Notes: generated by a model from the sequence alone, not told the origin. Positions 50,373-61,452 are shown, counted from the stretch's first letter. The stretch is DNA of 64,000 bases from an uncultured Bacteroidota bacterium (GCA_903835005.1 CAILLK010000125.1:19282-83281); one strand, 5' to 3'. Program-made: numbers and translations.

Positions 50373-52769
50373 ATGACACCAAATCCGATTTCCGTATCGC
50401 TTAAATATGGCGAACAGGAACTTTCGATAGAAACGGGCCGGATGGCCCGCCAGGCCGATGGCGCAGTAGTAGTGCGCATGGGCGACTGTATGGTTCTGGC
50501 AACTGTAGTAGCTACCAAAGAACCTAAAGCCGGGCAGTCCTTCTTCCCGCTTTCAGTTGACTACCAGGAAAAATTTGCTTCAGCAGGCCGTATTCCCGGT
50601 TCTTTCTTCAAACGCGAAGCAAGGCTGAATGATTACGAAATATTGACCTCACGCCTTATTGACCGCGCATTGCGTCCCCTGTTCCCGGACGATTATCTGT
50701 GCGAAGTGCAGGTGCTGGTAACACTGATATCGAGCGATGCGGAAGTATTGCCTGATTCTCTGGCTTGCCTCGCAGCTTCAGCTGCTTTAGCTGTTTCTGA
50801 TATTCCGATTCAGGAAGTAATTTCTGAAGTGCGTATCGGCCGGATCAATGGCGAATACATTGTGAACCCTACCCGTTCGCAAATGAAAGATTGCGACCTT
50901 ACAATCATTGTTGCCGCTACAGAGCACAACATTATGATGGTGGAAGGCGAAGCTAAAGAGTGCGATGAAGCCAGCCTGATCAAAGCAATTGAAGTAGCAC
51001 ATGATGCTATAAAAATACAGGTGAAGCTGCAGCATGAGCTGAGGGAGAAAGCGGGCATTACCACCAAGCGTGATTACACTAAACCTTATACCAATCCTGA
51101 ACTGGAAGCTAAAGTTGAAGCCTATGGTAAGGATGCAATATACAAGATTGCCAAAGGCGCACTCGGTAAGCACGAGCGTGGCGATGCTTTCAAGAAAGTA
51201 AGGGAAGATTACAAGGCTACCTTCGCAGAGGGCGAACTGAAAGCCGAAGATGCAGCGCTGCTAGGCACTTACTTCCACGACCTGGAAAAGAAAGTGATCC
51301 GTGACATGATGCTGCACGAAAAAGTGCGCCTTGATGGCCGCGGTCTGGAAGTGGTTCGCCCGCTGACGCTGGAAGCTGATCCGCTGCCTTCACCCCATGG
51401 TTCAGCACTGTTTACCCGTGGCGAAACACAGTCACTTACGACAGTTACACTAGGAACCGTTGATGACGAAGTACTGCTGGAAACCGCGGCAACATCGGAC
51501 TACATAAAGTTCTTCCTGCACTACAACTTCCCGCCATTCAGTACCGGCGAAGTGAAAATGATGCGTGGCCAGAGCCGTCGCGAAGTAGGTCATGGTAACC
51601 TTGCCCTGCGCTCGCTGAGGCAGATGATGCCGGCTGAATATCCTTATACCGTTCGTGTTGTAAGTGATATATTGGAGAGCAATGGTTCTTCATCAATGGC
51701 AACAGTTTGTGCCGGTTCGCTGGCGCTTATGGATGCAGGCGTCCCCATGCCAAAACACGTGAGTGGTGTGGCAATGGGGCTTATAGCCAAGGAAGGCCAG
51801 TTTGCTGTTCTTACCGACATTCTGGGCGATGAAGATCACCTGGGCGATATGGACTTTAAAGTTACCGGTACCCGCGATGGTATCTGTGGCATACAGATGG
51901 ACATCAAATGCGACGGTCTGAGCATGGAAATCATGATGCAGGCGCTGGAGCAGGCTAAACGTGGCCGTTTGCACATACTTGATGCTATGTATAACTGCAT
52001 ACCGGAAGCCAGGGCCGACCTGAAGCCGCATGCACCAAGGATTGAGCAACTGAATATTGACCGTGAATTTATAGGCGCAGTAATCGGGCCGGGCGGTAAG
52101 ATCATACAGGAAATACAGCGCGAAACAGGCGCCAAAATCAATATTGAAGAAGTTGGCCAGGAAGGTATCATCAAGATATTCTCTGCCAATAAAGAAAGTA
52201 TTGACAAGGCACTTAAGTGGATACGCAGCATAGTAGCCATACCTGAAATAGGCGCAACCTATGAGGGTACCGTGAAGAGCATTATGCCTTTCGGCGCATT
52301 TGTTGAGTTTATGCCGGGCAAGCAGGGTTTACTGCACATCAGTGAAGTAAGCTGGAAACGCCTGGATACACTGGATGGCGTGCTGAAAGAAGGCGATAAG
52401 GTAAAAATACAGCTGGTAGGTACAGACCCCAAAACGGGTAAGCTGCGCCTGAGCCGCAAAGTACTGATGCCGAAGCCCGAAGGTTTTGTAGAAGCGCCAC
52501 CACGTGAGCGCCGCGAAGGTGGCGATGACCGCCGCGACAGAGGTGACCGTGGCGACAGAGGTGACCGCGGAGACCGTGGCGGCCATAAAGGTGGCGGCGA
52601 CCGCAACCGTGGTGGCAACGACCGTGGCCCGCGCGATGGTGGCAATAAGGGCCCGCGCGATGGCGGAGACCGGCCTCAGCATAAGGAGCACAACAACGAT
52701 GAAAAACCAACCGTAATTCACACTGCACCGCAGATAGATGCAAGCGATGAAGCGGATATGGCTTTATAA
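50373..52769 (+). CDS. pnp: Polyribonucleotide nucleotidyltransferase (PNPase)
   Basis: 798 residues. Two RNase PH domains: the first (1-210) with FFPLSVDYQEKFASAGRIPGSFFKRE, the second (310-535) with GRGLEVVRPL, RGETQSLTTVTLG, and the catalytic DGICGIQMDIKCDG segment; a helical linker lies between. The KH domain has the GxxG loop VIGPGGKIIQEI, followed by an S1 domain GATYEGTVKSIMPFGAFVEF. It degrades RNA from the 3' end by phosphorolysis. The tail (about 705-798) is an unusual Asp-Arg-Gly repeat region (DRGDRGDRG), probably RNA-binding and disordered, then an acidic end. The gene follows rpsO. Confidence 0.96.
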   Translation: MTPNPISVSLKYGEQELSIETGRMARQADGAVVVRMGDCMVLATVVATKEPKAGQSFFPLSVDYQEKFASAGRIPGSFFKREARLNDYEILTSRLIDRALRPLFPDDYLCEVQVLVTLISSDAEVLPDSLACLAASAALAVSDIPIQEVISEVRIGRINGEYIVNPTRSQMKDCDLTIIVAATEHNIMMVEGEAKECDEASLIKAIEVAHDAIKIQVKLQHELREKAGITTKRDYTKPYTNPELEAKVEAYGKDAIYKIAKGALGKHERGDAFKKVREDYKATFAEGELKAEDAALLGTYFHDLEKKVIRDMMLHEKVRLDGRGLEVVRPLTLEADPLPSPHGSALFTRGETQSLTTVTLGTVDDEVLLETAATSDYIKFFLHYNFPPFSTGEVKMMRGQSRREVGHGNLALRSLRQMMPAEYPYTVRVVSDILESNGSSSMATVCAGSLALMDAGVPMPKHVSGVAMGLIAKEGQFAVLTDILGDEDHLGDMDFKVTGTRDGICGIQMDIKCDGLSMEIMMQALEQAKRGRLHILDAMYNCIPEARADLKPHAPRIEQLNIDREFIGAVIGPGGKIIQEIQRETGAKINIEEVGQEGIIKIFSANKESIDKALKWIRSIVAIPEIGATYEGTVKSIMPFGAFVEFMPGKQGLLHISEVSWKRLDTLDGVLKEGDKVKIQLVGTDPKTGKLRLSRKVLMPKPEGFVEAPPRERREGGDDRRDRGDRGDRGDRGDRGGHKGGGDRNRGGNDRGPRDGGNKGPRDGGDRPQHKEHNNDEKPTVIHTAPQIDASDEADMAL

Positions 52770-52810
52770 GTGCGGAACAATAGAGCGTAGAGCGTGCTCA
52801 GTAAGATAAA

Positions 52811-52859
52811 CCAATAAAAAAACAGCCTGTCTGAAAAGACGGGCTGTTTTTTTTATTGG
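52811..52859. terminator. Bidirectional terminator between pnp and the PAS kinase-like gene
   Basis: ACAGCCTGTCT-GAAA-AGACGGGCTGT with one G-U pair, flanked by A-runs on the left and T-runs on the right (CCAATAAAAAA...TTTTTTATTGG). It can stop transcription from both convergent genes, pnp on the plus strand and the PAS protein on the minus strand. Confidence 0.92.
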
Positions 52860-52870
52860 TTTAAGCTACC

Positions 52871-55021
52871 CTACTCTTCACTAAAAGGATTATACCTGGT
52901 ATATTCAGGATTGTAGGTCCTGTCTACAATTTCCCTGATCACCTCATCCAGGCTTTCGGCTGATTCCAGAATATACTTTACCAGCTCCGGTATTTCTCCC
53001 CCGCAATCTTCTGCGTTAAGAAGCTGGCACAGGCCAAGAATATTTGCGAGTGGCCTTCGTATTTTATGCGATTGCATCCAGGCTATTTCATTCAGTTGCC
53101 GGGTCTGCGTTTTAAGCTGGGTTATACTTGTTACTTCTTCAGTAATATCATGAGCAACCACAAATGCGCCTGAGGGTTTATCAGCATTGTCAAATTCTAT
53201 TTGACGGTATGAATATATATGCCTTAATTTTCCATCGCCTCTTACAATCCGGTAATGGAAATTCACATTCTTGCCCATTGCATCCGATTCGTCGATTATC
53301 CGGGTAACCCTCGGCCTGTCGTCGGGATGGATGAATCGAAGCCACGATTCAAATGAATGGATATTATCCACTGCCGAAATACCGAAAATATTACAAAACT
53401 GATCGGACCAAATACCGGTCCGGGTAATAAAATCCACTTCATAACTGCCGAAGTTACCCACCTCCTGCGCACGCTGCAGTATCAGGTCATTCCGCTTCAT
53501 GTTTTCTTCAGCCAGTTTCTTTTCGGTGACATCCCTGAAGTTGTAAACTATACCATTAACCGCGCTGTCGTGCAGCAGGTTAATCCCGGTAATATCGAGC
53601 CAGCGGTAGGTACCATCTTTGTGTTTTCTCCGGCAGGATAAATCTGTGACAGGCACGCCAGGATTTAATAAAAGGTTTTTAAACAGATCATCTGCTTTGG
53701 TAAGGTAATCAGGATGTATCATATCCCGGGGGTCAGACTGTTCCATCTCTTCAGTCGAATAGCCCAGGATATCAGATACGGCTGAGGAAATGTATACCGG
53801 TTTCCGGTCGGCAGAAAAAATAATCAGTCCGTTCATACTGTGCTCAATAAGCGACCGGAACCTGTGTTCACTGTTTCTTACCTTTTCCTCAGCTACCCTC
53901 TGGTCGGTAATATCGTGCGATACACCATAGAGGCCAACCGGCTTCCCTTCATTGTTGTATTCATGGAATGCCTGGGCATGAATATACCTGACAGCACCAT
54001 CATCCTTTCTGATAATGCGGTGATAAAAATTCGTATTCTTCAATTCAGCCCTGGCCGTTTCATTATTCTGCTTTACCCATTCCAGGTCATCGGGGTGAAT
54101 AAACGACAGCCAGGTCTCATACGTCTGAATTTTATCCTCTGGTTGCAGGCCATATATGCGGCAGTGCCCCTCCGACCATAATGCGATCCCCGTCGAAAAA
54201 TTTCTTTCCCAACTGCCCAATTGAGCTATTTCCTGTGCCTGCAGCATCCGGGATTCACTATATCTTAATTTTTCTTCGGCAAGTTTACGGCCGGTTATAT
54301 CATGAGACGTGCAGGCAATGCCTGTCACTATTCTGCCCTGCACAATCGGAGTAAAACTAATTTCAGACCAGCGCGCAGCAGGCAGCTCCACATATTCTGT
54401 TACCGAAAATGTTGCTCCTGACAGGGCCCTGTCGTAACAGGTTTTAAAATTAAGAACGTTCTCATTCTTTCCCGAAAAAGATACCAGGTCATCTCCTAAA
54501 CTCAATACCGCCCCTGTCAGCTGGAAAATAAGAACTGTAAATGCTTTATTGGCAGCTATCAATTTATAGTCGCGGTCTACACTCCACATTACATCCCTGA
54601 TGTTATTGATCAGCGCTTCCAGGTTGCCCGGCTCCGGTATAATACTGCTATAAGGCGGCAGGCTGATGCTTACAATTAGTGTAAAACCAATAATTTCTGA
54701 TCCGGCATTAAAAAACGGGGTTAGCAATAAATTCGAATACGAAAGGATTCCCTCAACTATTATTATGCTGTACCTGCCACCGGCGTATCCCTTTGTTATT
54801 GCTTCCGTCAAAAGAATTTCAGGCGCATTGTTCCGGCGTTCCTGTTCGTCAAAAATTACGCTGAAATGGTTGCCTGTTAATTCCCCCGGGGCCCATGCCG
54901 CAAGGGTTTTATAAATATAATTAATATTAGTTACAACACCATCTTTATCCAGATTCATTATAGCCTGGAACCCCTCTTCACCATTCGAATCAGACCTTAT
55001 TATATTTGTATTAAGTTTCAT
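52871..55021 (-). CDS. Multi-PAS sensor protein with a phosphoacceptor helix but no ATPase domain
   Basis: 716 residues, cytosolic (no signal or membrane helix). Five PAS domains, several with the PAC-type end H-D-I-T (for example GLYGVSHDITDQRVAEEK, FRDVTEKKLAEENM and FVVAHDITEEV). The C-terminus is IAWMQSHKIRRPLANILGLCQLL, a HisKA-type dimerisation helix with a candidate phosphoacceptor His, and then only one more helix. The usual HATPase domain is absent and no frame nearby supplies it. It could act as a scaffold, a phosphotransfer module or an input subunit for another kinase. Adjacent, same-strand paralogue upstream. Confidence 0.85.
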   Translation of the reverse strand: MKLNTNIIRSDSNGEEGFQAIMNLDKDGVVTNINYIYKTLAAWAPGELTGNHFSVIFDEQERRNNAPEILLTEAITKGYAGGRYSIIIVEGILSYSNLLLTPFFNAGSEIIGFTLIVSISLPPYSSIIPEPGNLEALINNIRDVMWSVDRDYKLIAANKAFTVLIFQLTGAVLSLGDDLVSFSGKNENVLNFKTCYDRALSGATFSVTEYVELPAARWSEISFTPIVQGRIVTGIACTSHDITGRKLAEEKLRYSESRMLQAQEIAQLGSWERNFSTGIALWSEGHCRIYGLQPEDKIQTYETWLSFIHPDDLEWVKQNNETARAELKNTNFYHRIIRKDDGAVRYIHAQAFHEYNNEGKPVGLYGVSHDITDQRVAEEKVRNSEHRFRSLIEHSMNGLIIFSADRKPVYISSAVSDILGYSTEEMEQSDPRDMIHPDYLTKADDLFKNLLLNPGVPVTDLSCRRKHKDGTYRWLDITGINLLHDSAVNGIVYNFRDVTEKKLAEENMKRNDLILQRAQEVGNFGSYEVDFITRTGIWSDQFCNIFGISAVDNIHSFESWLRFIHPDDRPRVTRIIDESDAMGKNVNFHYRIVRGDGKLRHIYSYRQIEFDNADKPSGAFVVAHDITEEVTSITQLKTQTRQLNEIAWMQSHKIRRPLANILGLCQLLNAEDCGGEIPELVKYILESAESLDEVIREIVDRTYNPEYTRYNPFSEE

Positions 55022-55168
55022 TTTCCAGATCTGAATTGAATTGTCTACCCAAATTTAGCAAATAAAAGACATTATTGTCTCTATTCGGGCGAATTCAGGA
55101 ACATGATTCTGATCAGGTTGTTTTTTTATCCGGCTTCCTTCTGGCAATCAACCCCTGAAGGGTCATTC

Positions 55169-58100
55169 TCAGCCATTTTGCGTTCTTGCTTTTTCCACTA
55201 TCTCACATATCACCTGGTCGAGTTTTTCAGAAGATTCAAAAATAAATTTAAATATATCGCTGGTTTCCTTATTCAGCAATTCATAATCCACCATCTGGCA
55301 AAGGCCGAGAATATTGGCTAGCGGGGCTCTTACAATATGCGACTGCAGCCAGGCAATTTCAGTGAGTTGCTTGTCCTGAAATTCGAGCCTGGCAATTTGT
55401 GCAATCTCATCCGTTATATCGTGTGCCACCACAAAAGCGCCTGAGGGCTGCCCCTGGCTGTTAAATTCGATTTGGCGATAGGAATAAATATGTCTAACTG
55501 AACCATCTCTGCGAATGATCCGGTAATGAAAGTTGACATTCTTGCCGCTGCCGTTCGATTCCCTGATAATATCCGCTACACGTTCTTTGTCTTCCGGATG
55601 AATAAAGGATAGCCAGCTATCGTAATTCTGTAAATTATTGGTAGGGGCGATTCCGTAAATATTACAAAATTGTTCCGACCAGATGCCACTGCGCGTGGCA
55701 AAATCAGCTTCAAAACTTCCAAAATTGGCTACCTCCTGTGCTCTTAACAGCAACAGTTCATTTTGTTTTAATTTTTTGCTGAGCCTGGTGCGGAGTATTT
55801 CATTTTCCATTATATCCAGGGCAAAAGACAAATCTTTGGCCACATCCTTAAGCAGCCTTATTTCATCTTTATCAAATACATTAATACCACCTGAATAGAG
55901 CGAAACAACACCAAGTACATAACCTCCTTTATTCAAAGGTAAAGCCACTGTAGAATTAAATCCATGACTTAATGCATTTTCCCGCCATGGCGCCATGTTG
56001 GCATCCCTGCTTATATCGTTAGAATATACTATCCTGTTCTCCCTTATCGCTATGCCTATGGGTCCGTTTCCTTCAGGTATATTTTTATCAGCCGATACTT
56101 CCAGGTTTTTAATATAACTGCAACCTTCACCGGCACAAGCCACAGGCACCACTAAATCAGTCAGCTCATCGGCAAGCCCTACCCATGCCATTCTGAATTT
56201 CCCGATTTCATTAGCAATCCTGCATACCTCCATAAAAAGTGCCTGCTCACTGTTGCAATGGATAATAGCGTGGTTCACTTCGCTTATAAAGGCATACAGC
56301 CGGTTGGCATATACCAGTTTGTCATCAGCCTCTTTTTTCTCAGTAATATCTCTGAAATTATTTACAATGCCATTTACATCGGGATCATGCAGCATGTTTG
56401 TAACAATAGCATCTATCCAGCGCCATGACCCGTCTTTGTGTCTCATACGGCTTGTAGTACAAGGAAAGGATAATCCGGGATTTTGAAATGCTTTCTCCAT
56501 TGAATCTCCGGCTGAAATACCATCTTCCGGGTGCATTAAGGAAAAAATATCAATTCCTATAAACTCCTCTGCCGTATAGCCCAGTATTTTGGTTATAGAG
56601 GGGGTAACATATGTAACCTTTCCTTCCGCATCAATTATTCCCACCCCTCCTGCATTATTCTCAGTCAGCGACCGGAACCTGTGTTCACTTGCTTTAAGTT
56701 TTTCTTCGGCAAGCCACATCTCAGTTATGTCCTGCAGTGTTCCAACCAGATTAACCGGTTTTCCTGTTATATCCATCTCATAGTGCGCCAGAATATGCAC
56801 ACATCTCACAGAGCCATCATTTCGCAGTATCCTGTGTGAGAAATCAGAAAATCCATTGGGTGCCTGCTTCGCTTCATCTATTGACTGAAGTACAAATTCC
56901 AGGTCATCCGGATGGATATAATTCAGTAATTGGCTGAACTGAAATGAACTGGCTTCCAGATCAAGGCCGTAAATCTTGCAAGCCTCTTCCGACATTCTAA
57001 TAATAAACGTTTCCAGGTCTACTTCCCAGCTACCTACGTGTGCCAGCTCCTGTGCCTCTTTAAGACCCTTTTCACTATACCTTAGTTTTTCTTCCGATTC
57101 TTTTAAATCAGTTACATCATGAGATGCCCCATATACCAGTTTTGCTACTCCGGGTTCAGCGAATTCAAATCTGGCAATTGTAAAGATGTGCCTTACCCCT
57201 CCATCCCTTCTTCTGATTCTGTAAAAGAAATCCTTTTCTACAAGATTTACAATACCATCTTCAGCTATCATTTTTACCCGCGCCAGGTCATCCGGATGAA
57301 TAAATGTCAGCCATTCTTCAAAAGAATGTATATTATCGTTGGGTGAAATACCATAAATGCGGCAAATTTCTTCCGACCAATTTAACAGCATCGTTCTAAG
57401 ATCCAGTTCCCAGTTACCAAAATGGGCTATTTCCTGTGCCTGTTTTAAGCGTTGCTCACTATGGCTTAACTCCCGTTCGAATAATTGTCTTTGTCTGTTT
57501 TTTTCAAATACACCTATGGCAAACGAGATGTCGTCGGCTGCTACATTAAGCAGTAATGTAATTTCTTCGTTGAAATAATTGGCCTGTCCGGCACACAGAT
57601 TGAAGGTTGCTATAATCCTGCCGTTCTGCCTCACAGGTATTACTATATATGACTTCCAGTTTTGTTCATATGCAAATAATTTCCAACCAACAAGACCCGG
57701 TTGAGTTTCAAAATCACAAACGCAGTGATTACCTGTAGCAATGGCAATTCCAACAGGACCTTCTTCGTGGTATGTTACATTTCTGAATTTGGCCGCAATT
57801 TCTTCCGTCATTCCAAAATGCTCCGCTATATCAAATTTATTTTCGGTGGCGTATACCATCCCGATCCAGGCTACTTTAAATTGGCCCAGTTCCACAGCTA
57901 TTCTGCAAGCTTCTTTAAACAATGTGTTTTCATCTTCACTGTACACGATAATATGGTTGAGTTCGCTGATGAATGTATACAGGCGGTTGGCATGAATAAT
58001 CTGCTCTTCTGCCTGTTTCCTTTCAGTTACATCCCGGAAGTTATCAACAATTGCCCCGATAGCCGGGTTTTCAAGCATATTTGTCATTGTAGACTCTATC

Positions 58101-60439
58101 CACAGCCATTGACCGTTTTTATGACGCATCTGCTTGGTAAATCCTTTCATCGGAATTCCCGGATTTGCCAACACTTTTTCCATAAATTCAATACGGGATA
58201 CCAAGGCATCGGGATGAGTTATGGATTCCAGGTTCATTTGTATCATTTCAGCATCCGTGTATCCCAGAATAGCTTCTACTGTAGGGGCAATATAGGTAAG
58301 TTCGCCCTTTGCCGAAAATATAGCTACTCCATCAGAACTGTTCTCTATAAGCGACCTGAATTTATTTTCACTGTTCTGAAGATTGATTTCAATTTCAATT
58401 CGCTTTGATTCGCTGTTAATAAAGTCAAGTGCAAAAGAAATGTCATTGGCGGCTTCTTCCAGCAGGGATACCTCCTCCTTGTTAAAAATATCTGATTGCT
58501 TAGAAAAAAGATTTAAAGTATAAATAATTTCCCCCGATCGCTTTATAGGGAGAGAAATTGCACTGTTATACCCTTTTTCTACAGCATATATTTTCCTGGC
58601 TCCATGTTGACTCCAATAGGCAAAATTATTGACAACATGGGGCTTTCCCGTTCTCAATACTGAACCTGTCGGACCAGTTTCATCATAATGAACAAAGTTC
58701 TTGAAAAAAGCAGTTTCAAAATCCGATAAATTATATGTAGCAAAAAAATTGACTCTTTTATCAGTTATATCGGGTTTATTAATCCAGGCCATATCAAACT
58801 TTCCATAATTCACCGCCAGCTCACAAGCCCTGTTGAGAAATGAATGCTCATCAATTTTTTCCCCCAGTGTCTTATTGATTTGGCTTTTGAACAAAAGTAG
58901 CCTGTTGGCATACACCAATTTTTGCTGCGCTTCCTTAACCTCTGTTACATCGGTAATTACGCTATAAAGCCCTGATTGCTTTCCTGCATCATCCAGGTCT
59001 GAATGACAAACAGAATGGATATACCTCATAGACTTATCATTTCTGATGATCCGGTAATCCAGTTCGAAATTTTTACCAGCTGATACCGACTTATCAATAG
59101 TCATCAGCACCCGTCTGAAATCTTCAGGGTGTATAAAAGACATCCATAATGTATAAGATTGAATGTTATTTCCTGGCCCGAGGCCAAATATCCTGCAGTG
59201 CTCATCCGACCAGTAAGCAATTCCGGTAGAAAAATTTATATCACAGGTGCCCAATTTTGAAATTTCCTGTGCCTGGATCAACCTTGCCTCACTGTTTTTC
59301 AATTCTTCTTCAGCTAAATATATATCCGTTATATCCCTGAAATTTAATACAATCCCTTTAATTCCCTCATCCTGCAATAAATTAGTTTTTACGCCCCGCA
59401 TCCATCGCCACGATCCGAATTTATGCCTCATCTGAACTAGCTGGCCTTCCATCGGGATGCCAGGATTAGCAATGCATCGTTTCATTTCTTCTATTTCAGC
59501 CGGAATAAAATCAGGGTTCATGATTCTGAACAAATCCGTTTGCATAAGTTCCTCATTGGTATAACCCAGAATTTTTTCAATCGAAGGAGAAATGTAAATA
59601 GGTTTGCCATCCGGCGTAAGTACAGCAATTCCATCCTTGTTGTTTTCAATCAGTGCCCTGAATCTGCGGTCTACTTGCTGCTGCTTCAGTTCTCCCTTTC
59701 TTTTCTCAGTAATATCGCTGGCCACGCATGCTACCCCGGCAATTTCGCCACCATTGTGGATAGGCGAAAATGAAATCTCAGAAATGTTTTCAGCTGGGCC
59801 CGATGTTATTTCTGTAACTGTAAATGATTCACCACCAAATGCCCGGTCATAGTATTCTTTAAACCTCGAAATCTGGCCGGTACTGAAGTTCAAATCCAGT
59901 AATCGCCCTCCCCTGCTGATTGCTTTACCTGACAAGGTGACCATCAGTTTATTGAAAGCATTATTTGCTGTTATTAACCTGTACTCCCTGTCTGCACTCC
60001 AAAGTGCATCGCTGATGTTGTTGATAAGTGCATCAAGATTACTTTGTTCAAAATCTATATGATTTCTGACCTCAGTATTGTCATGAATAATCTCGGTAAA
60101 ACCAATTATATTACTGTTATTATCAAACAATGCGGTAAACACAACATCGGCCAGGAATACGGTACCATTTTTACGAACCCTCCACCCGCTCTGACATACT
60201 TTACCATACTCAATGGCATCTTCCATTAGCTTTTCAGGAATCCTGTTGCATCGGTCTTCTTCAGTAAATAAAATGCTGAATTTCCTGCCAATTATTTCTT
60301 CAGGGGTGTATCCTTCGATGTTTTCAGCGCCTTTATTCCAGTTTTTAATTACTCCGCTATCATCAAGGATCAGTATAGCACAATGATCCAAATCATTTTT
60401 GGATACCTGATCGGGGTATTTTTCAAGTGGGTATTTCAT
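55169..60439 (-). CDS. Giant PAS/GAF sensor protein (nine PAS, three GAF) ending in a HisKA-like helix
   Basis: 1756 residues, soluble. Domains in order (rough limits): PAS 15-125, PAS 135-250, PAS 255-375, PAS 385-495, GAF 505-665, PAS 680-800, GAF 810-970, PAS 985-1095, PAS 1105-1215, PAS 1225-1345, GAF 1350-1510, PAS 1530-1645. PAS ends show H/S-D-x-T-E motifs (FRDITD, FRDVTERKQ, FRDITEKKEADDK). It ends IAWLQSHIVRAPLANILGLCQMV and a second helix, with no HATPase domain. The last PAS and helix are strongly similar to the next gene, so the pair arose by duplication; internal repeats suggest growth by tandem domain duplication. Ligands unknown. Confidence 0.87.
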   Translation of the reverse strand: MKYPLEKYPDQVSKNDLDHCAILILDDSGVIKNWNKGAENIEGYTPEEIIGRKFSILFTEEDRCNRIPEKLMEDAIEYGKVCQSGWRVRKNGTVFLADVVFTALFDNNSNIIGFTEIIHDNTEVRNHIDFEQSNLDALINNISDALWSADREYRLITANNAFNKLMVTLSGKAISRGGRLLDLNFSTGQISRFKEYYDRAFGGESFTVTEITSGPAENISEISFSPIHNGGEIAGVACVASDITEKRKGELKQQQVDRRFRALIENNKDGIAVLTPDGKPIYISPSIEKILGYTNEELMQTDLFRIMNPDFIPAEIEEMKRCIANPGIPMEGQLVQMRHKFGSWRWMRGVKTNLLQDEGIKGIVLNFRDITDIYLAEEELKNSEARLIQAQEISKLGTCDINFSTGIAYWSDEHCRIFGLGPGNNIQSYTLWMSFIHPEDFRRVLMTIDKSVSAGKNFELDYRIIRNDKSMRYIHSVCHSDLDDAGKQSGLYSVITDVTEVKEAQQKLVYANRLLLFKSQINKTLGEKIDEHSFLNRACELAVNYGKFDMAWINKPDITDKRVNFFATYNLSDFETAFFKNFVHYDETGPTGSVLRTGKPHVVNNFAYWSQHGARKIYAVEKGYNSAISLPIKRSGEIIYTLNLFSKQSDIFNKEEVSLLEEAANDISFALDFINSESKRIEIEINLQNSENKFRSLIENSSDGVAIFSAKGELTYIAPTVEAILGYTDAEMIQMNLESITHPDALVSRIEFMEKVLANPGIPMKGFTKQMRHKNGQWLWIESTMTNMLENPAIGAIVDNFRDVTERKQAEEQIIHANRLYTFISELNHIIVYSEDENTLFKEACRIAVELGQFKVAWIGMVYATENKFDIAEHFGMTEEIAAKFRNVTYHEEGPVGIAIATGNHCVCDFETQPGLVGWKLFAYEQNWKSYIVIPVRQNGRIIATFNLCAGQANYFNEEITLLLNVAADDISFAIGVFEKNRQRQLFERELSHSEQRLKQAQEIAHFGNWELDLRTMLLNWSEEICRIYGISPNDNIHSFEEWLTFIHPDDLARVKMIAEDGIVNLVEKDFFYRIRRRDGGVRHIFTIARFEFAEPGVAKLVYGASHDVTDLKESEEKLRYSEKGLKEAQELAHVGSWEVDLETFIIRMSEEACKIYGLDLEASSFQFSQLLNYIHPDDLEFVLQSIDEAKQAPNGFSDFSHRILRNDGSVRCVHILAHYEMDITGKPVNLVGTLQDITEMWLAEEKLKASEHRFRSLTENNAGGVGIIDAEGKVTYVTPSITKILGYTAEEFIGIDIFSLMHPEDGISAGDSMEKAFQNPGLSFPCTTSRMRHKDGSWRWIDAIVTNMLHDPDVNGIVNNFRDITEKKEADDKLVYANRLYAFISEVNHAIIHCNSEQALFMEVCRIANEIGKFRMAWVGLADELTDLVVPVACAGEGCSYIKNLEVSADKNIPEGNGPIGIAIRENRIVYSNDISRDANMAPWRENALSHGFNSTVALPLNKGGYVLGVVSLYSGGINVFDKDEIRLLKDVAKDLSFALDIMENEILRTRLSKKLKQNELLLLRAQEVANFGSFEADFATRSGIWSEQFCNIYGIAPTNNLQNYDSWLSFIHPEDKERVADIIRESNGSGKNVNFHYRIIRRDGSVRHIYSYRQIEFNSQGQPSGAFVVAHDITDEIAQIARLEFQDKQLTEIAWLQSHIVRAPLANILGLCQMVDYELLNKETSDIFKFIFESSEKLDQVICEIVEKARTQNG

Positions 60440-60635
60440 AATATACAGGTTTCAGCAACCTAATGTCAAAAGTATCTTTAGCCAGAAAGAAAATTCATGA
60501 TTTATGTGAGTTTTTTTAATGACTTTAATCATAATCGCTTTAACCGCTATAAAAATCAGAAGGTTTGCAGGTTGGGATAAATAATTTTCCAATCGCCAAT
60601 GAAATCGTATTTTCACGGAAATTTTGAGCCTGAGA

Positions 60636-61349
60636 ATGAAATTATCTATTGTAATACCTGCTTATAATGAAGGTCCGACTATCCATCACATACTTAATAA
60701 AATTAAGGCGGTGCAGCTTATAAAGGGAATAGACAGGGAAATTATTATAGTAAACGATTGCTCAAAAGATAATACAGAAGAATCTATAATAGCTTATCAA
60801 TCCGCCAATCCGGATGTGCCTATTACCTACTACAAGCATGAGGTAAACATGGGTAAGGGCGCTGCACTGCATACTGGTATTAAGCAGGCTACCGGCGATA
60901 TTGTAATTATACAGGATGCCGATCTTGAATATGATCCTCAGGAGTACAATATTTTGCTGCAACCCATTCTTGATGGTTTTGCCGATGTCGTTTATGGCTC
61001 CCGCTTTATGGGCGGCAATCCGCACCGCATTTTATTTTTCTGGCACTCTATTGGCAACCGCTGGCTCACCACCGCATCGAATATGCTCACCAACCTGAAC
61101 CTTACAGATATGGAAACCTGTTACAAGGTCTTCAAACGGGAGATCATACAAGGAATAAAGCTCGAAGAAAAACGGTTTGGGTTTGAACCGGAGGTTACCG
61201 CAAAAATATCGCGCATACCCAAAATCAGGATTTATGAAGTGGGAATTTCCTACTATGGCCGAACCTATGAGGAGGGCAAGAAAATTGGTATGAAGGATGC
61301 ATTCCGGGCATTGTATTGCATTATTAAGTACAATATATTTAAGAAGTAA
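60636..61349 (+). CDS. Family 2 glycosyltransferase, DPM1/polyprenol-phosphate sugar transferase-like
   Basis: 237 residues from ATG 60636 (a TTG four codons upstream is also in frame). GT-A fold: [15 protein letters not shown], then [12 protein letters not shown], the Asp-x-Asp metal site in [13 protein letters not shown], and [10 protein letters not shown]. The later [11 protein letters not shown] and [11 protein letters not shown] segments match dolichyl/undecaprenyl-phosphate mannosyl- or glucosyltransferases. It has no transmembrane helices, so it transfers a sugar to a lipid carrier from the cytosolic side. Possible partners are the GT-C-like membrane proteins elsewhere in the window (22.0 and 36.9 kb), but they are not adjacent. 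Confidence 0.88.
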   Translation: MKLSIVIPAYNEGPTIHHILNKIKAVQLIKGIDREIIIVNDCSKDNTEESIIAYQSANPDVPITYYKHEVNMGKGAALHTGIKQATGDIVIIQDADLEYDPQEYNILLQPILDGFADVVYGSRFMGGNPHRILFFWHSIGNRWLTTASNMLTNLNLTDMETCYKVFKREIIQGIKLEEKRFGFEPEVTAKISRIPKIRIYEVGISYYGRTYEEGKKIGMKDAFRALYCIIKYNIFKK

Positions 61350-61452
61350 TATAAAATTTTATTATTTCTTAAAAATTATTTATTACAATTTAGGTTTGCT
61401 GCTTTCTTTTTCCTTCTGCTTACTCAACTCTCCACTTATCATTTAATTCCCC

